A stretch of 64,000 bases of DNA from Bacteroidota bacterium (GTDB lineage Bacteria; Bacteroidota; Bacteroidia; Chitinophagales; Chitinophagaceae): positions 44,577-108,576 of the forward strand of contig JAGWUV010000005.1 of assembly GCA_028875875.1 (NCBI GenBank), read 5' to 3'. The notes beneath the pieces were generated by a model. It was not told where the DNA came from. It ran no database searches and was given only the letters and a program-made list of their open reading frames with translations. The position numbers and the translations under genes are program-made. Positions within the stretch are counted from its first letter, which is position 1. Every line of letters starts with the position of its first letter. Shown here one piece after another: positions 33,745 through 42,292 of this stretch.

Positions 33745-35643
33745 ATGAATTTTATTGTTAAACAATTAAACGCAGATGCACAGGAGAATGCAGCAGCACC
33801 AGAGGCTGTAGAACCTACTGCGGTAACAAATGCACCTGTGGCTGAGCCTGTTGTTGAAACAGCTCACGATGATTTTGACTGGAGCGTTGACAAACGCAAT
33901 GTTAGTCATTACAATGCAGACGAAAAAGCCAAGTACGACAAAGTATATGAAGGCACTTTCGTTCAGATTAACGATGGCGAAATCCTGAAAGGTGATATCG
34001 TTGGTTTAACTAAAACTGACGCTGTTATCAACATCGGATTCAAAAGTGATGGTTTGATTTCACTGAACGAATTCCGTGATACGCCTGGTATTAAAATCGG
34101 CGATCTGGTTGAGGTAATGGTTGTTGAAAAAGAAGACAGGAACGGTAACCTGCACCTGAGCCGCAAGCAAGCAAGAATTTTCCGTGCCTGGGAAAGAATC
34201 GTGGAAGTGCACAAAACTGGAGAAGTTATCACTGGTACAGTTACCAGCAAAACAAAAGGCGGCTTGATCGTGGATGTGTTTGGAATGGAAACATTCTTAC
34301 CAGGTTCTCAGATCGATGTGAAACCAGTTACCGATTACGATCAGTTTGTTGGTAAAACAATGGAGTTTAAAGTAGTGAAGATCAACGAAGCTATTAAGAA
34401 CGCTGTAGTTTCTCACAAAGCTTTGATCGAAAGCGATATCGAAGCACAACGTGCAGAGATCATGAGCAAACTGGAAAAAGGACAAGTATTGGAAGGTACT
34501 GTAAAGAACATTACAGACTTCGGTGCTTTCATGGATCTGGGTGGCTTAGATGGCTTGTTGTACATCACCGATATTTCATGGGGCCGTATCTCTCACCCAA
34601 GCGAAGTGGTGAAGATGGACCAGAAATTACAAGTGGTTGTATTGGACTTCGACGACGACAAAAAACGTATCAGTCTTGGTCTGAAACAATTAACTCCGCA
34701 TCCTTGGGATGTGTTGCCTGAAGGTTTAGCTGAAGGTACTGTTGTAAAAGGTAAAGTAGTTAATATTGAAGATTACGGTGCTTTCTTAGAAATTCAACCT
34801 GGTGTTGAAGGTTTGGTTCACGTAAGTGAAATTACTTGGGCTAACACTCCGATCAACGCTAAAGAATTCTTCAAATTAGGTGATGAGTATTCTGCTAAAG
34901 TAGTTACTCTGGATAAAGAAGCCCGCAAAATGAGTTTGTCTATCAAACAAATGAGCGAAGATCCTTGGAGCACTATCGAAACTCGTTTCCCTGAAGGAAG
35001 CAAGCACAAAGGTTTAGTGAAAAATATCACTCCTTATGGCGTGTTTGTTGAGTTAGAGCCAGGTATTGGCGGTATGATCCACATCAGCGATTTAAGCTGG
35101 TTGAAGCGTTTCAATCACCCAAGTGATTACGTGAAAGTTGGTGAGTCTATCGATATCATCATCCTGGGTATTGACAAAGAGAACCGCAAATTGCAGTTAG
35201 GACATAAACAATTAGAAGAAGATCCCTGGAATGCACTGGAAGATACATTTGCTGTAGGTACAGTGCATGAAGGAACAGTGATCCGCAAGGATGATAAAGG
35301 TGCATTGGTTCAGTTACCTTACGGATTAGAAGGATTTGCTCCTAACCGTCACTTGGCAAAAGAAGATGGTAAATCTGTAGGTGCTGATGAAACAGCTCAG
35401 TTTGTTGTGATTGAGTTCGACCGCAATGAAAAACGCATTGTGTTGAGCCATGCAAGAATATGGGAACAAGCACAGGTAGAAGAGAAAGAAGCAGCTAAGA
35501 AAGAAGCCAAAGCTGAAGCCGACAAAACCAAAAAAGCTGTGAAGAACATTCAGAGCAAAGTAGAAAAAGCTACTTTAGGTGATTTAGGTGCATTGGCTGA
35601 TATCCGTGCTAAATTAGAAGGTGGTGAAAACGAAGCTAAGTAA
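33745..35643 (+). CDS. rpsA: 30S ribosomal protein S1 (bS1), six S1 domains
   Basis: 632 residues. Binds mRNA on the 30S platform. An acidic Ala/Glu-rich N-terminal leader (about 10-45) is followed by six S1 repeats, beginning roughly at residues 70, 155, 245, 330, 415 and 505, with typical strands such as GTVKNITDFGAFMDLGGLDG and GKVVNIEDYGAFLEIQPGVE. The C-terminus is a Lys/Ala/Glu-rich helix. Six repeats is the usual number. In Bacteroidota S1 works with mRNAs that lack Shine-Dalgarno sequences, which fits this window. Terminator directly downstream. Confidence 0.95.
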   Translation: MNFIVKQLNADAQENAAAPEAVEPTAVTNAPVAEPVVETAHDDFDWSVDKRNVSHYNADEKAKYDKVYEGTFVQINDGEILKGDIVGLTKTDAVINIGFKSDGLISLNEFRDTPGIKIGDLVEVMVVEKEDRNGNLHLSRKQARIFRAWERIVEVHKTGEVITGTVTSKTKGGLIVDVFGMETFLPGSQIDVKPVTDYDQFVGKTMEFKVVKINEAIKNAVVSHKALIESDIEAQRAEIMSKLEKGQVLEGTVKNITDFGAFMDLGGLDGLLYITDISWGRISHPSEVVKMDQKLQVVVLDFDDDKKRISLGLKQLTPHPWDVLPEGLAEGTVVKGKVVNIEDYGAFLEIQPGVEGLVHVSEITWANTPINAKEFFKLGDEYSAKVVTLDKEARKMSLSIKQMSEDPWSTIETRFPEGSKHKGLVKNITPYGVFVELEPGIGGMIHISDLSWLKRFNHPSDYVKVGESIDIIILGIDKENRKLQLGHKQLEEDPWNALEDTFAVGTVHEGTVIRKDDKGALVQLPYGLEGFAPNRHLAKEDGKSVGADETAQFVVIEFDRNEKRIVLSHARIWEQAQVEEKEAAKKEAKAEADKTKKAVKNIQSKVEKATLGDLGALADIRAKLEGGENEAK

Positions 35644-35671
35644 TTAGTTTTAACACCGTTCTTAATAACAT

Positions 35672-35699
35672 AAATGCCCCACCGCTAGGTGGGGCATTT
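35672..35699. terminator. Bidirectional terminator after rpsA
   Basis: Perfect 12-pair stem AAATGCCCCACC / GGTGGGGCATTT with loop GCTA, 28 bases after the rpsA stop and 28 bases before the convergent NIPSNAP gene end. Confidence 0.92.
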
Positions 35700-35726
35700 C
35701 TTTGTAGATAATATTGAGAACTAAGA

Positions 35727-36527
35727 TTAAAAATCTGAATAGCTGGTAGGATGCAATAGCATGATGTCAGCCCTCGATACCGTATGCAGGTATTCAGGTA
35801 AAGAAGATAAACGTTTCCATTCAGGATCACTTCCAAACACTTTCCAGTGTTCATCTCTTTGAGCCCTGTTGTTAAAAGTAGTCATGTACATGAGGTTAGG
35901 CATATGAGCACCAGATACAACTTCTGAATAAAATACAGCATTGAATTCCAATCTTTTGAATAAGGCAATCTCTCCACCTTCATTAAACATTTTTACTTTG
36001 CTTCTGTACAGGTTCTCTGTAGCGCCTTCATAACTACGCAATTCATAAATACGCTCTTCCTTGGGCGTAGTAAGGGCTGTAGGCAAAGTATATTTAGGGT
36101 GAAGAGGAAAAGCATGCAGCAAAGTACTTTCGATTCGCTGGTATGCCGGTTGATCGTAAGCTGCATTCAGATAAGAAGCTCCATCAGTTGCCAGTTGTTG
36201 GTCAGCGATAAGTTTATGTTCAATCGTAACTAGTTGTTCTGGCGATGAAATAGGCATGAATACAATTACTTTTTTATCAGTAAGTGTATCATTATCTATC
36301 GGGGTAAACACACCGATAGAAGTAAGGCCCATTCTGTGTAGAGCCGGTAGATAAGCATGTTGAAGATAATCTTCTACTTTGCTCACCTGTTCCAGATTTT
36401 TGCAGTGATAAATTTTGATCTGGTAATAATCTCTCTTGTCTTTTTTGTTACCTGCAAAAGAATATAGCGGTAGCACGTGCATTGCCAAAAGCATCATGCT
36501 CATGGCATAGAAAGTCAATCGTTTCAT
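35727..36527 (-). CDS. Exported NIPSNAP-family protein
   Basis: 266 residues from the ATG at 36527 (MKRLTFYAMSMMLLAMHVLP), a clean signal peptide ending near YSFAGN; the longer frame from 36641 adds 38 residues before it. Two dimeric-barrel NIPSNAP halves: YYQIKIYHCKNLEQVSKVED near residue 35 and RIYELRSYEGATENLYRSKV near 150, the second ending with EWKRLSSLPEYL. NIPSNAP proteins are often substrate-binding or oxygenase-like small barrels; the role here is unknown. Divergent from the Bor-like lipoprotein gene. Confidence 0.85.
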   Translation of the reverse strand: MKRLTFYAMSMMLLAMHVLPLYSFAGNKKDKRDYYQIKIYHCKNLEQVSKVEDYLQHAYLPALHRMGLTSIGVFTPIDNDTLTDKKVIVFMPISSPEQLVTIEHKLIADQQLATDGASYLNAAYDQPAYQRIESTLLHAFPLHPKYTLPTALTTPKEERIYELRSYEGATENLYRSKVKMFNEGGEIALFKRLEFNAVFYSEVVSGAHMPNLMYMTTFNNRAQRDEHWKVFGSDPEWKRLSSLPEYLHTVSRADIMLLHPTSYSDF

Positions 36528-36619
36528 TGGAATAAATTTTTTTAAATGGTAGTTTGAAGATATGGCAATTGTCATATTTTTTTGCACAGGAAATTTTTTT
36601 CTTTGGACAAATAAAGAAG

Positions 36620-36910
36620 ATGAAGAAAAATTCCTTTGCAATGATCTTTACAACTGTGTTATTACTTTCATCCTGTATGACGTTAACACATACAGTTGGT
36701 AACGGTGGCACAGGGCAGTATAAGGTGCATAAAAGAGCTGTATATGCTGCTTTTGGTCTGATTCCTCTGAAAAAGGTAGATTCGAGGCAAATGGCAAATG
36801 GAGCTGTGAATTATACCATTCAATCAAAGTTTACATTGATGGATTTTCTCATCGCTATTCCTGCTCTGCCATTTACGGTACATACTCAAACAGTGATCGT
36901 ATCTGAATAA
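36620..36910 (+). CDS. Bor/Iss-like small lipoprotein
   Basis: 96 residues from the ATG at 36620; an upstream ATG at 36554 gives an unlikely leader. Lipoprotein signal with lipobox LLLSSC at Cys19, then HTVGNGGTGQYKVHKRAVYA, a GLIPLKKVDSRQMANG segment and a closing hydrophobic stretch IAIPALPFTVHTQTVIV. The order VGNG, G-x-x-x-KKVD and final hydrophobic strand parallels Bor of phage lambda and Iss of ColV plasmids. The likeness is from memory of the motif order and is tentative. Outer-membrane location is likely. Confidence 0.55.
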   Translation: MKKNSFAMIFTTVLLLSSCMTLTHTVGNGGTGQYKVHKRAVYAAFGLIPLKKVDSRQMANGAVNYTIQSKFTLMDFLIAIPALPFTVHTQTVIVSE

Positions 36911-36915
36911 TTGGC

Positions 36916-37581
36916 TTAGCGATGAGCCAGTTTTTGAAAATGTAATTCTCCAAAGTTTTGCAGCGATGATAGTTTGAGATCTGCAGCAGCCCATCTTTCT
37001 TCTTTGATTTGAGTATGATGCGGAACGATAACACATTTCATCCGTGCAGATTTAGCTGCGATCATCCCGTTGAAAGAATCTTCAAAACAAATACATTGCA
37101 TTGGGCTTACATTAAGTTGTGCTGCACAATTCAAATACACTTGCGGATGCGGTTTGCCATAAGCAAGGTGTTCTGCGGAAGAAGTGGCATGTATGTACCT
37201 CTGAATATTTGCTATTGCTGCAACAACGTCGATCAAAGATTGGGGCGAAGATGATGCAATACCAATATTAAATCCCTTCTCCAGAAAGAAATCGAAAATA
37301 TGTTGAACACCAGGCATGATGGTACCATACTTTTTTACTTTCTCAATTACAATGTTTACAATATTTTTTTCTGCATTTGTAAACTCTGCTTCATTAATTT
37401 TAAAATAGCCAAACCACCATTGCAAAAATTCTTTGGTTCTTAATCCTGTAGTGGTAATATATTGTTGTTCGGTTAATTTAATGCCGTAGCTTGCCAGCAC
37501 TTCGTTGGCTGCTAACTGCCACAATGGTTCGCTATCAATTAGCAAACCATCCATATCAAAAATTACTGTATTTAGCTGCAT
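36916..37581 (-). CDS. hxpB: HAD-superfamily sugar phosphatase, HxpB (YniC)-like
   Basis: 221 residues from the ATG at 37581; the longer frame to 37647 adds 22 residues before the DxD motif. Seen: catalytic FDMDGLLIDSEPLWQLAANE, motif II IASSSPQSL, Lys motif AYGKPHPQVYLNCAAQL and motif IV CFEDSFNGMIAAKSARMKC. These fit E. coli YniC/HxpB closely, including SAEHL and ADLKLSSL. HxpB dephosphorylates hexitol phosphates and 2-deoxyglucose 6-phosphate. The exact substrate here is inferred. Confidence 0.82.
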   Translation of the reverse strand: MQLNTVIFDMDGLLIDSEPLWQLAANEVLASYGIKLTEQQYITTTGLRTKEFLQWWFGYFKINEAEFTNAEKNIVNIVIEKVKKYGTIMPGVQHIFDFFLEKGFNIGIASSSPQSLIDVVAAIANIQRYIHATSSAEHLAYGKPHPQVYLNCAAQLNVSPMQCICFEDSFNGMIAAKSARMKCVIVPHHTQIKEERWAAADLKLSSLQNFGELHFQKLAHR

Positions 37582-37741
37582 GAAATTTGAATTAGCAGTG
37601 CAAATGTATTTACAGATAGCGGAATGAAAATCTTCTTTGATGAACAAATGCTGTATAAAATAGTAAAGAATTTACACAGCATATTTTATTACATCACTTT
37701 ACCTATATTCGCTCTCATGTTTGCCAAAATTGTAGCTGCAC

Positions 37742-38509
37742 ATGAGTTTAACTGAGAAATTAAAGCATATAAAAATAGTTCGGTCTTTAATGTACAGCGT
37801 TGTGGGAATGATCACCTATCCCGGACTGGCGATAGTAAATAAAATTAAAATTGAAGGGACCGAAAATATTGAGAACCTGCCTAGGCGGAACGTACTTTTT
37901 GTAAGTAATCATCAAACTTATTTTGCTGATGTGATGATGTTCATTCATATTTTCTGTGCCGTAAAATGGAGGAAAAGAAATAAACTGGGTATTCCCTATT
38001 ACTTGCTTAACCCTTTTACCAACTTATATTTTGTTGCAGCAGAAGAAACCATGAACGGTAACTGGTTAACACGTTTGTTTAAACTGGCCGGGGCTTTAAC
38101 CGTTAAAAGAACATGGAGGGCCGAAGGGAAGGAGGTGAGAAGAGGATTGGACCCTTCGGATACAAGGAAAATTCATAAAGCATTGGATAGAAGCTGGGTG
38201 ATCACATTTCCACAGGGTACAACAAAACCTTTCGCTCCGGGAAGAAAAGGTACTGCCTATATTATTAAAAACAACCAACCTGTGGTAATACCCGTTGTGA
38301 TCAATGGCTTTTGGAGAGCCTTTAATAAAAAAGGATTGGTGTTTAAGAAAAAGGGTTCTTTATTAAGTATACGATTTAAAGAACCTATGGTAATTGATTA
38401 TAGTGCCGGCGTTGATGAAATCTTAGACCAGGTTATGGATGCCATTGAGCAAAGTAAACAGTACATGCTCAAAGGAAAGCATCATTTAATGAATGCACTT
38501 GATAAATAA
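37742..38509 (+). CDS. PlsC-like acyltransferase with unusual motifs
   Basis: 255 residues. Related to 1-acyl-glycerol-3-phosphate acyltransferases. The usual catalytic HX4D is replaced by SNHQTYFAD with His57 and Asp63, that is HX5D, and the glycerophosphate-binding FPEGTR is FPQGTT at 156-161, followed by KPFAPGRKGTAYI and PVVINGFWRAF. One hydrophobic N-terminal segment (15-33) anchors it to the membrane. The acceptor may therefore differ from lysophosphatidic acid. A -7-like TATATTCG lies 30 bases upstream. Convergent with the thioesterase gene, five bases apart. Confidence 0.8.
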   Translation: MSLTEKLKHIKIVRSLMYSVVGMITYPGLAIVNKIKIEGTENIENLPRRNVLFVSNHQTYFADVMMFIHIFCAVKWRKRNKLGIPYYLLNPFTNLYFVAAEETMNGNWLTRLFKLAGALTVKRTWRAEGKEVRRGLDPSDTRKIHKALDRSWVITFPQGTTKPFAPGRKGTAYIIKNNQPVVIPVVINGFWRAFNKKGLVFKKKGSLLSIRFKEPMVIDYSAGVDEILDQVMDAIEQSKQYMLKGKHHLMNALDK

Positions 38510-38514
38510 ACTTT

Positions 38515-39030
38515 CTATTTGTTGGTAAAGTAAGCTTTAAGCTCGGTAGCTTCTTCGGGGTTCATTTTCCCAGCTAATACAAGGCGTAGCTGCCTTCTTC
38601 TCAAAGCACCATCGTATAATTTTATTTCTTCTTCTGTTTCTGCAATAACCGGTGGTACTTTTCTGGGTTTGCTGTTGGGATCTAAAGCCACAAACGTAAA
38701 ATAGGCTTCGTTACTGGCGTATTGATACTGGTGTAAACTGTCTTCACCCCAAACTTTCAAATGCACTTCCATTGAAGTGTTAAAAGCCCTGGTTATTTTA
38801 GCTTCTATGTGCACGATGTTTCCCAGTTTAATAGGGTTTTTAAAGCTGATGTTGTCAACGCTTGCGGTCATGCATGGAGCGTTGCAATGCTTCATAGCGG
38901 CCATGGCGGCAGCAATATCCATCCAGTACATTAAACGTCCGCCCATCAGGTTTCCAAACGTATTCGTATCGTTCGGTAAAACCAGTTCATTCATTACCGT
39001 AAAACTTTCAATTGCTTTTTTGCCTTCCAT
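38515..39030 (-). CDS. Acyl-CoA thioesterase (YciA/BACH type hotdog)
   Basis: 171 residues. NTFGNLMGGRLMYWMDIAAA near residue 20 is the active-site helix region with the catalytic Asp, and ASVDNISFKNPIKLGNIVHI follows. C-terminal part PRKVPPVIAETEEEIKLYDG is the typical tail. Hydrolyses medium- to long-chain acyl-CoA in the cytosol. A TATCTTCG sequence about 20 bases upstream on the minus strand resembles a -7 box. Confidence 0.9.
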   Translation of the reverse strand: MEGKKAIESFTVMNELVLPNDTNTFGNLMGGRLMYWMDIAAAMAAMKHCNAPCMTASVDNISFKNPIKLGNIVHIEAKITRAFNTSMEVHLKVWGEDSLHQYQYASNEAYFTFVALDPNSKPRKVPPVIAETEEEIKLYDGALRRRQLRLVLAGKMNPEEATELKAYFTNK

Positions 39031-39094
39031 GGTGCCGAATTAGTTTGCTTGCGAAGATAATTGTTTACGAGCTTCATTGCTTATGGCAACACCG

Positions 39095-39114
39095 GTTGTG
39101 TCACTCACTTGTAC
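39095..39114 (-). repeat. Dispersed intergenic repeat, copy 6 (variant B)
   Basis: On the minus strand GTACAAGTGAGTGACACAAC, identical to copy 1. It starts 11 bases after the stop of the VOC gene, in the same direction. Confidence 0.7.
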
Positions 39115-39124
39115 GCTTTATTCT

Positions 39125-39526
39125 TTATTCAGCTTTTCGTGCAGTTTCAATCAGGTCCCATAAATTACCATAAAGATCTTCAAATACAGCAACGGTACCA
39201 TAGCTTTCCTGCACCGGGCCGCGAACAATTTTTATTCCTTGCAGTAAAAGGTTTTGATAATCCCTTTCAAAATCATCTGTTTCTAAAAATAAGAAAACCC
39301 TTCCCCCGGTTTGATTTCCAATTCGGCTGCGCTGCTCATCCGTAGCAGCTTTTGCTAGCAACAGGCAACAATTGCCGACTCCTTTCGGAGCTACACGAAC
39401 CCAACGTTTGGTTTCATTGAGCTGTGTATCTTCTATCAAATCAAAGTGCAGTTTTTGTGTGTAAAAGTGAATAGCTTCATCATAATCGTTTACCACAATG
39501 CTTATATTAATGATCCTTTGATGCAT
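39125..39526 (-). CDS. VOC-superfamily (glyoxalase/bleomycin-resistance-like) protein
   Basis: 133 residues, one full VOC unit of two beta-alpha-beta-beta-beta modules: INISIVVNDYDEAIHFYTQK at the N-terminus, LFLETDDFERDYQNLL near 80 and SYGTVAVFEDLYGNLWDLIE near 110. The pattern of possible metal ligands (His, Glu) is like that of other members, but the substrate is unknown. Only 9 bases separate it from the epimerase gene upstream, so co-transcription is likely. Confidence 0.85.
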   Translation of the reverse strand: MHQRIINISIVVNDYDEAIHFYTQKLHFDLIEDTQLNETKRWVRVAPKGVGNCCLLLAKAATDEQRSRIGNQTGGRVFLFLETDDFERDYQNLLLQGIKIVRGPVQESYGTVAVFEDLYGNLWDLIETARKAE

Positions 39527-39535
39527 AGGTAAGCG

Positions 39536-40636
39536 TTAAATTGTAATACTTTCCAGTGTTTGCAAATACAAATCATCTACATCAGCACCTATTCCCGGTT
39601 TGTCTTCTAGCAATAATTTCATTCCTTCATAACGAACACCTCCAATTACAGGATCTTCTTTATGACCCAGCAAGCAAGTATCCAAATCGTAGAAAATAAT
39701 ATTATCGTGAGCCATGGCAAAATGCACTTTTGCTGTTAATGCCACGCGGCTTTCGAGCATGCCCCCCATCATACAGTGCATACCGTTGTTCTCTGCTACA
39801 GCATTGATCTTGATAGCTTCTAATATGCCTCCGCTTTTGGCAAATTTGATGTTGATGAATCCAGCCGCTTTGTTTCTGATGATACGTTCTGCATCATAAT
39901 GTGTAAACACGCTTTCATCTGCCATAATAGGTATGGGAGATTGCTTGCATAATTCGGGCAAAAGTTCATCATTGTGTTTTCGCATAGGCTGTTCACAGAA
40001 TTGTACATGGAAAGGTGCCATTCCTAGCAGGGCAATAACAGCATCATCATAACTCCATCCCTGGTTAGCATCAATACGTAAAACAATACTATCGCCAACT
40101 GCTTTTCGTATGCTTTTGATACGTTCTATATCATCTTTAGGGTCTTTGCCCAACTTCACTTTAATCATATTCACACCTTTCTGAACAAACTCTTTAGCGG
40201 TGATGGCCATTTGTTCGGCTGTACTTATGCCGATGGTCAGATCACTTTCAATTGTTTTTTTAGTGCCGCCTAAAAAAGCATACAAAGGTTGTTGAGCTTT
40301 CTTTGAAGCAATATCATAAAGCGCCATATCAAAAGCACTTTTAGCAGTATAGTTTCCTGCGGTGAAAAGGTGTAACTCCTGCATTCTTTCTTCAATAGCC
40401 AATGCATCTTTCCCCTTCCATAGATGAGCAAAATCTTTTGCCATTTCAAAACAGGTGGCCTGTGTTTCTCCAACGATCATGGGAAAGGCAGAACATTCGC
40501 CAACACCGGTGATTCCTTCCTTTGTATGGATGCGAATAAAAATATTCTGTGCAAAATGCATTGTGCCCGTTGCAATGGTGAAAGGCACCATCGGAATAGA
40601 ATATTTATAGATCTCTGTGCGTGTAATAGTTGCCAT
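39536..40636 (-). CDS. Dipeptide epimerase (enolase superfamily, L-Ala-D/L-Glu epimerase-like)
   Basis: 366 residues. Capping domain with VGECSAFPMIVGETQ, then the barrel: Lys pair in MIKVKLGKD near residue 163, metal ligands in RIDANQGWSYDDA, FCEQPMRKHN and IMADESVF, and the opposite-face base Lys in NIKFAKSGGI. This arrangement fits the dipeptide epimerase subgroup that interconverts Ala-Glu type dipeptides from peptidoglycan turnover. The true dipeptide specificity cannot be assigned from sequence. One base separates it from the photolyase-like gene stop, so it may belong to the same long transcript. Confidence 0.88.
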   Translation of the reverse strand: MATITRTEIYKYSIPMVPFTIATGTMHFAQNIFIRIHTKEGITGVGECSAFPMIVGETQATCFEMAKDFAHLWKGKDALAIEERMQELHLFTAGNYTAKSAFDMALYDIASKKAQQPLYAFLGGTKKTIESDLTIGISTAEQMAITAKEFVQKGVNMIKVKLGKDPKDDIERIKSIRKAVGDSIVLRIDANQGWSYDDAVIALLGMAPFHVQFCEQPMRKHNDELLPELCKQSPIPIMADESVFTHYDAERIIRNKAAGFINIKFAKSGGILEAIKINAVAENNGMHCMMGGMLESRVALTAKVHFAMAHDNIIFYDLDTCLLGHKEDPVIGGVRYEGMKLLLEDKPGIGADVDDLYLQTLESITI

Positions 40637-40637
40637 A

Positions 40638-41795
40638 CTACGAATATCTTACATATCGCTCACATTTTTTCCAGTAGGCCGAAAAAGAAGGATAGTAGCC
40701 AGAAACCTCCGGAAATAACCATGCCCTGGGTTCTTCTTTACCTGTATAATGTTTTGCCAAGGGATGTTCCTTAAAAATAATTTGGCCATTGTATTGTGAG
40801 GTAAGCTGTTTAAAAGAGCAAACCGCTATTTGTACGTTGGGTATATTTTCTTTTGCCAGGCCAACTATAAAATTGATCACTTTATTGCTTACAGGATATT
40901 TTTCAAAATGTGCGGGTTCTAAAAGTAGTACCCTGTTTACATCTTCAGACTTATACCAATTAGGATCAATGTTGTAGCTATTGTAGACCAGTAAAGGTTT
41001 GTTTTTATCTATTGTTATTTGCTGCGTGTAGGCGGTAAGCTCTGTTGTTAATGAAACTTCTGATGTTTGTTGCAATTCGACAGGGATAGGTATTTCCTGC
41101 AATTGATCATAGGTTGTATCCAAATAGGTATTTGTTTGTATTGTTCCGGAATACTTGTTTATGTTTTCCTGGTTAGCAAAATATTTTTTACTGCTAAAAC
41201 TTCCGGCTACCCATTGCCAGCTAAGCATATTACTGGCTATATCGCCATCCAGTAAATGATAATACATCCATTTGGCAGGAGTAAGCCAATGCGATCTTGC
41301 AATGTTGCAGGTGAGCATTGCAGTGTACATCCTCGCATGATTATGCATATAACCTGTGGTATATAATGTGTGAACAGACTGGTTAAGGGCTTCTATTTGT
41401 GTTTGTGCATTGATAATGGCATCAGGTATTGTATAATGTTGTACGTTAGGCTGTGTATGCCTTATGTCATTTAATATTTCATCTCCCTTCGCCTGCCATA
41501 CTCTTTGAAAATATTCACGCCAGGCTAATTCCTGCAATAGTTTAAAAGCGTCAGCTAGCTTGTGTTTTTTTAAAAAAATATCCCGTACTTCCGGCAGCGT
41601 AATAAAGCCCCTTGAAATGTAAGCTGATAAATAGGTTACTGCACCGTTAAAAAAGTTTCTTGTTTTACTGTATGCCACTGCGTTGATGTTCTGTAGTCGT
41701 GCTGCAATAGCGTTGGCATTTGTTGGAAAAGCAGGCTGTTCCTCTTTTACTAAATCAAGTTGGGGGAATTTTTTACCCTGTTGAATATAACTCAT
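40638..41795 (-). CDS. Photolyase FAD-domain protein with a C-terminal alpha/beta domain (possible domain permutation)
   Basis: 385 residues. From residue about 45 to 215 it has the helical FAD-binding part of photolyases: GAVTYLSAYISRGFITLPEV, ELAWREYF, YMHNHARMYTAML and LLDGDIASNMLSWQWVAGS, the last being the adenine- and flavin-contact region. The N-terminal alpha/beta domain normally found first in photolyases is missing. Instead the C-terminal part (about 265-345) is alpha/beta, with VNRVLLLEPAHFEKYPVSNK resembling the N-terminal domain of the neighbouring FeS-BCP photolyase. This suggests a permuted layout (inference). Its start overlaps the flavin reductase stop as ATGA. Confidence 0.78.
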   Translation of the reverse strand: MSYIQQGKKFPQLDLVKEEQPAFPTNANAIAARLQNINAVAYSKTRNFFNGAVTYLSAYISRGFITLPEVRDIFLKKHKLADAFKLLQELAWREYFQRVWQAKGDEILNDIRHTQPNVQHYTIPDAIINAQTQIEALNQSVHTLYTTGYMHNHARMYTAMLTCNIARSHWLTPAKWMYYHLLDGDIASNMLSWQWVAGSFSSKKYFANQENINKYSGTIQTNTYLDTTYDQLQEIPIPVELQQTSEVSLTTELTAYTQQITIDKNKPLLVYNSYNIDPNWYKSEDVNRVLLLEPAHFEKYPVSNKVINFIVGLAKENIPNVQIAVCSFKQLTSQYNGQIIFKEHPLAKHYTGKEEPRAWLFPEVSGYYPSFSAYWKKCERYVRYS

Positions 41796-42292
41796 ATCCT
41801 TATGATTTTATGTTCCCTTAAAATATCAAGTGTTAGTGCTTCACCCTCGTTCAGGTTGATATAATCTATCACATCACACAGGTATAAAACATGGTCTGGT
41901 TGTTCCTGTACAGAATGAACCTGTAATGGAAAAGCTTTCATTTCCATCACGGCCAGGCTATCTTTTAACACAGGAAACCCGTTCCATTCAGTAAGTAATT
42001 TTCGCTTTTGCAAACGAGCCATTTTGTTGATTTGATTGCCTGATTCTTTACCAAGAAGGGTTACAATATTGTACTGCCCTGCATGCAATAATTGTAAAAC
42101 AAAATGTGGATAGGATTGAATATTGCTCAGTGTTTTAGTGTTTTTATAAATAGCGCAGATGAATTGTTTGGGTTGCATACTCACCGCCTGTGTATAGGTG
42201 ATGATATGCATATTGTAGTTACCGTTGCCATCTGTGCTGCAAATAGAATATACAGGAAGATTTATCCTGTTCCAGGGCTTCTTTCTTGTCAT
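41792..42292 (-). CDS. Flavin reductase-like split-barrel protein
   Basis: 166 residues. FMN-binding split barrel: WNRINLPVYSICSTDGNGNY at the N-terminus, MHIITYTQAVSMQPKQFICA (flavin-contact strand) and TLSNIQSYPHFVLQLL, then LLGKESGNQINKMA. Such proteins reduce or bind free flavin using NAD(P)H. Here it sits between two photolyase-family genes with ATGA overlaps on both sides, so it is made in fixed proportion with them and may supply reduced flavin; that role is inference. Confidence 0.83.
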   Translation of the reverse strand: MTRKKPWNRINLPVYSICSTDGNGNYNMHIITYTQAVSMQPKQFICAIYKNTKTLSNIQSYPHFVLQLLHAGQYNIVTLLGKESGNQINKMARLQKRKLLTEWNGFPVLKDSLAVMEMKAFPLQVHSVQEQPDHVLYLCDVIDYINLNEGEALTLDILREHKIIRI

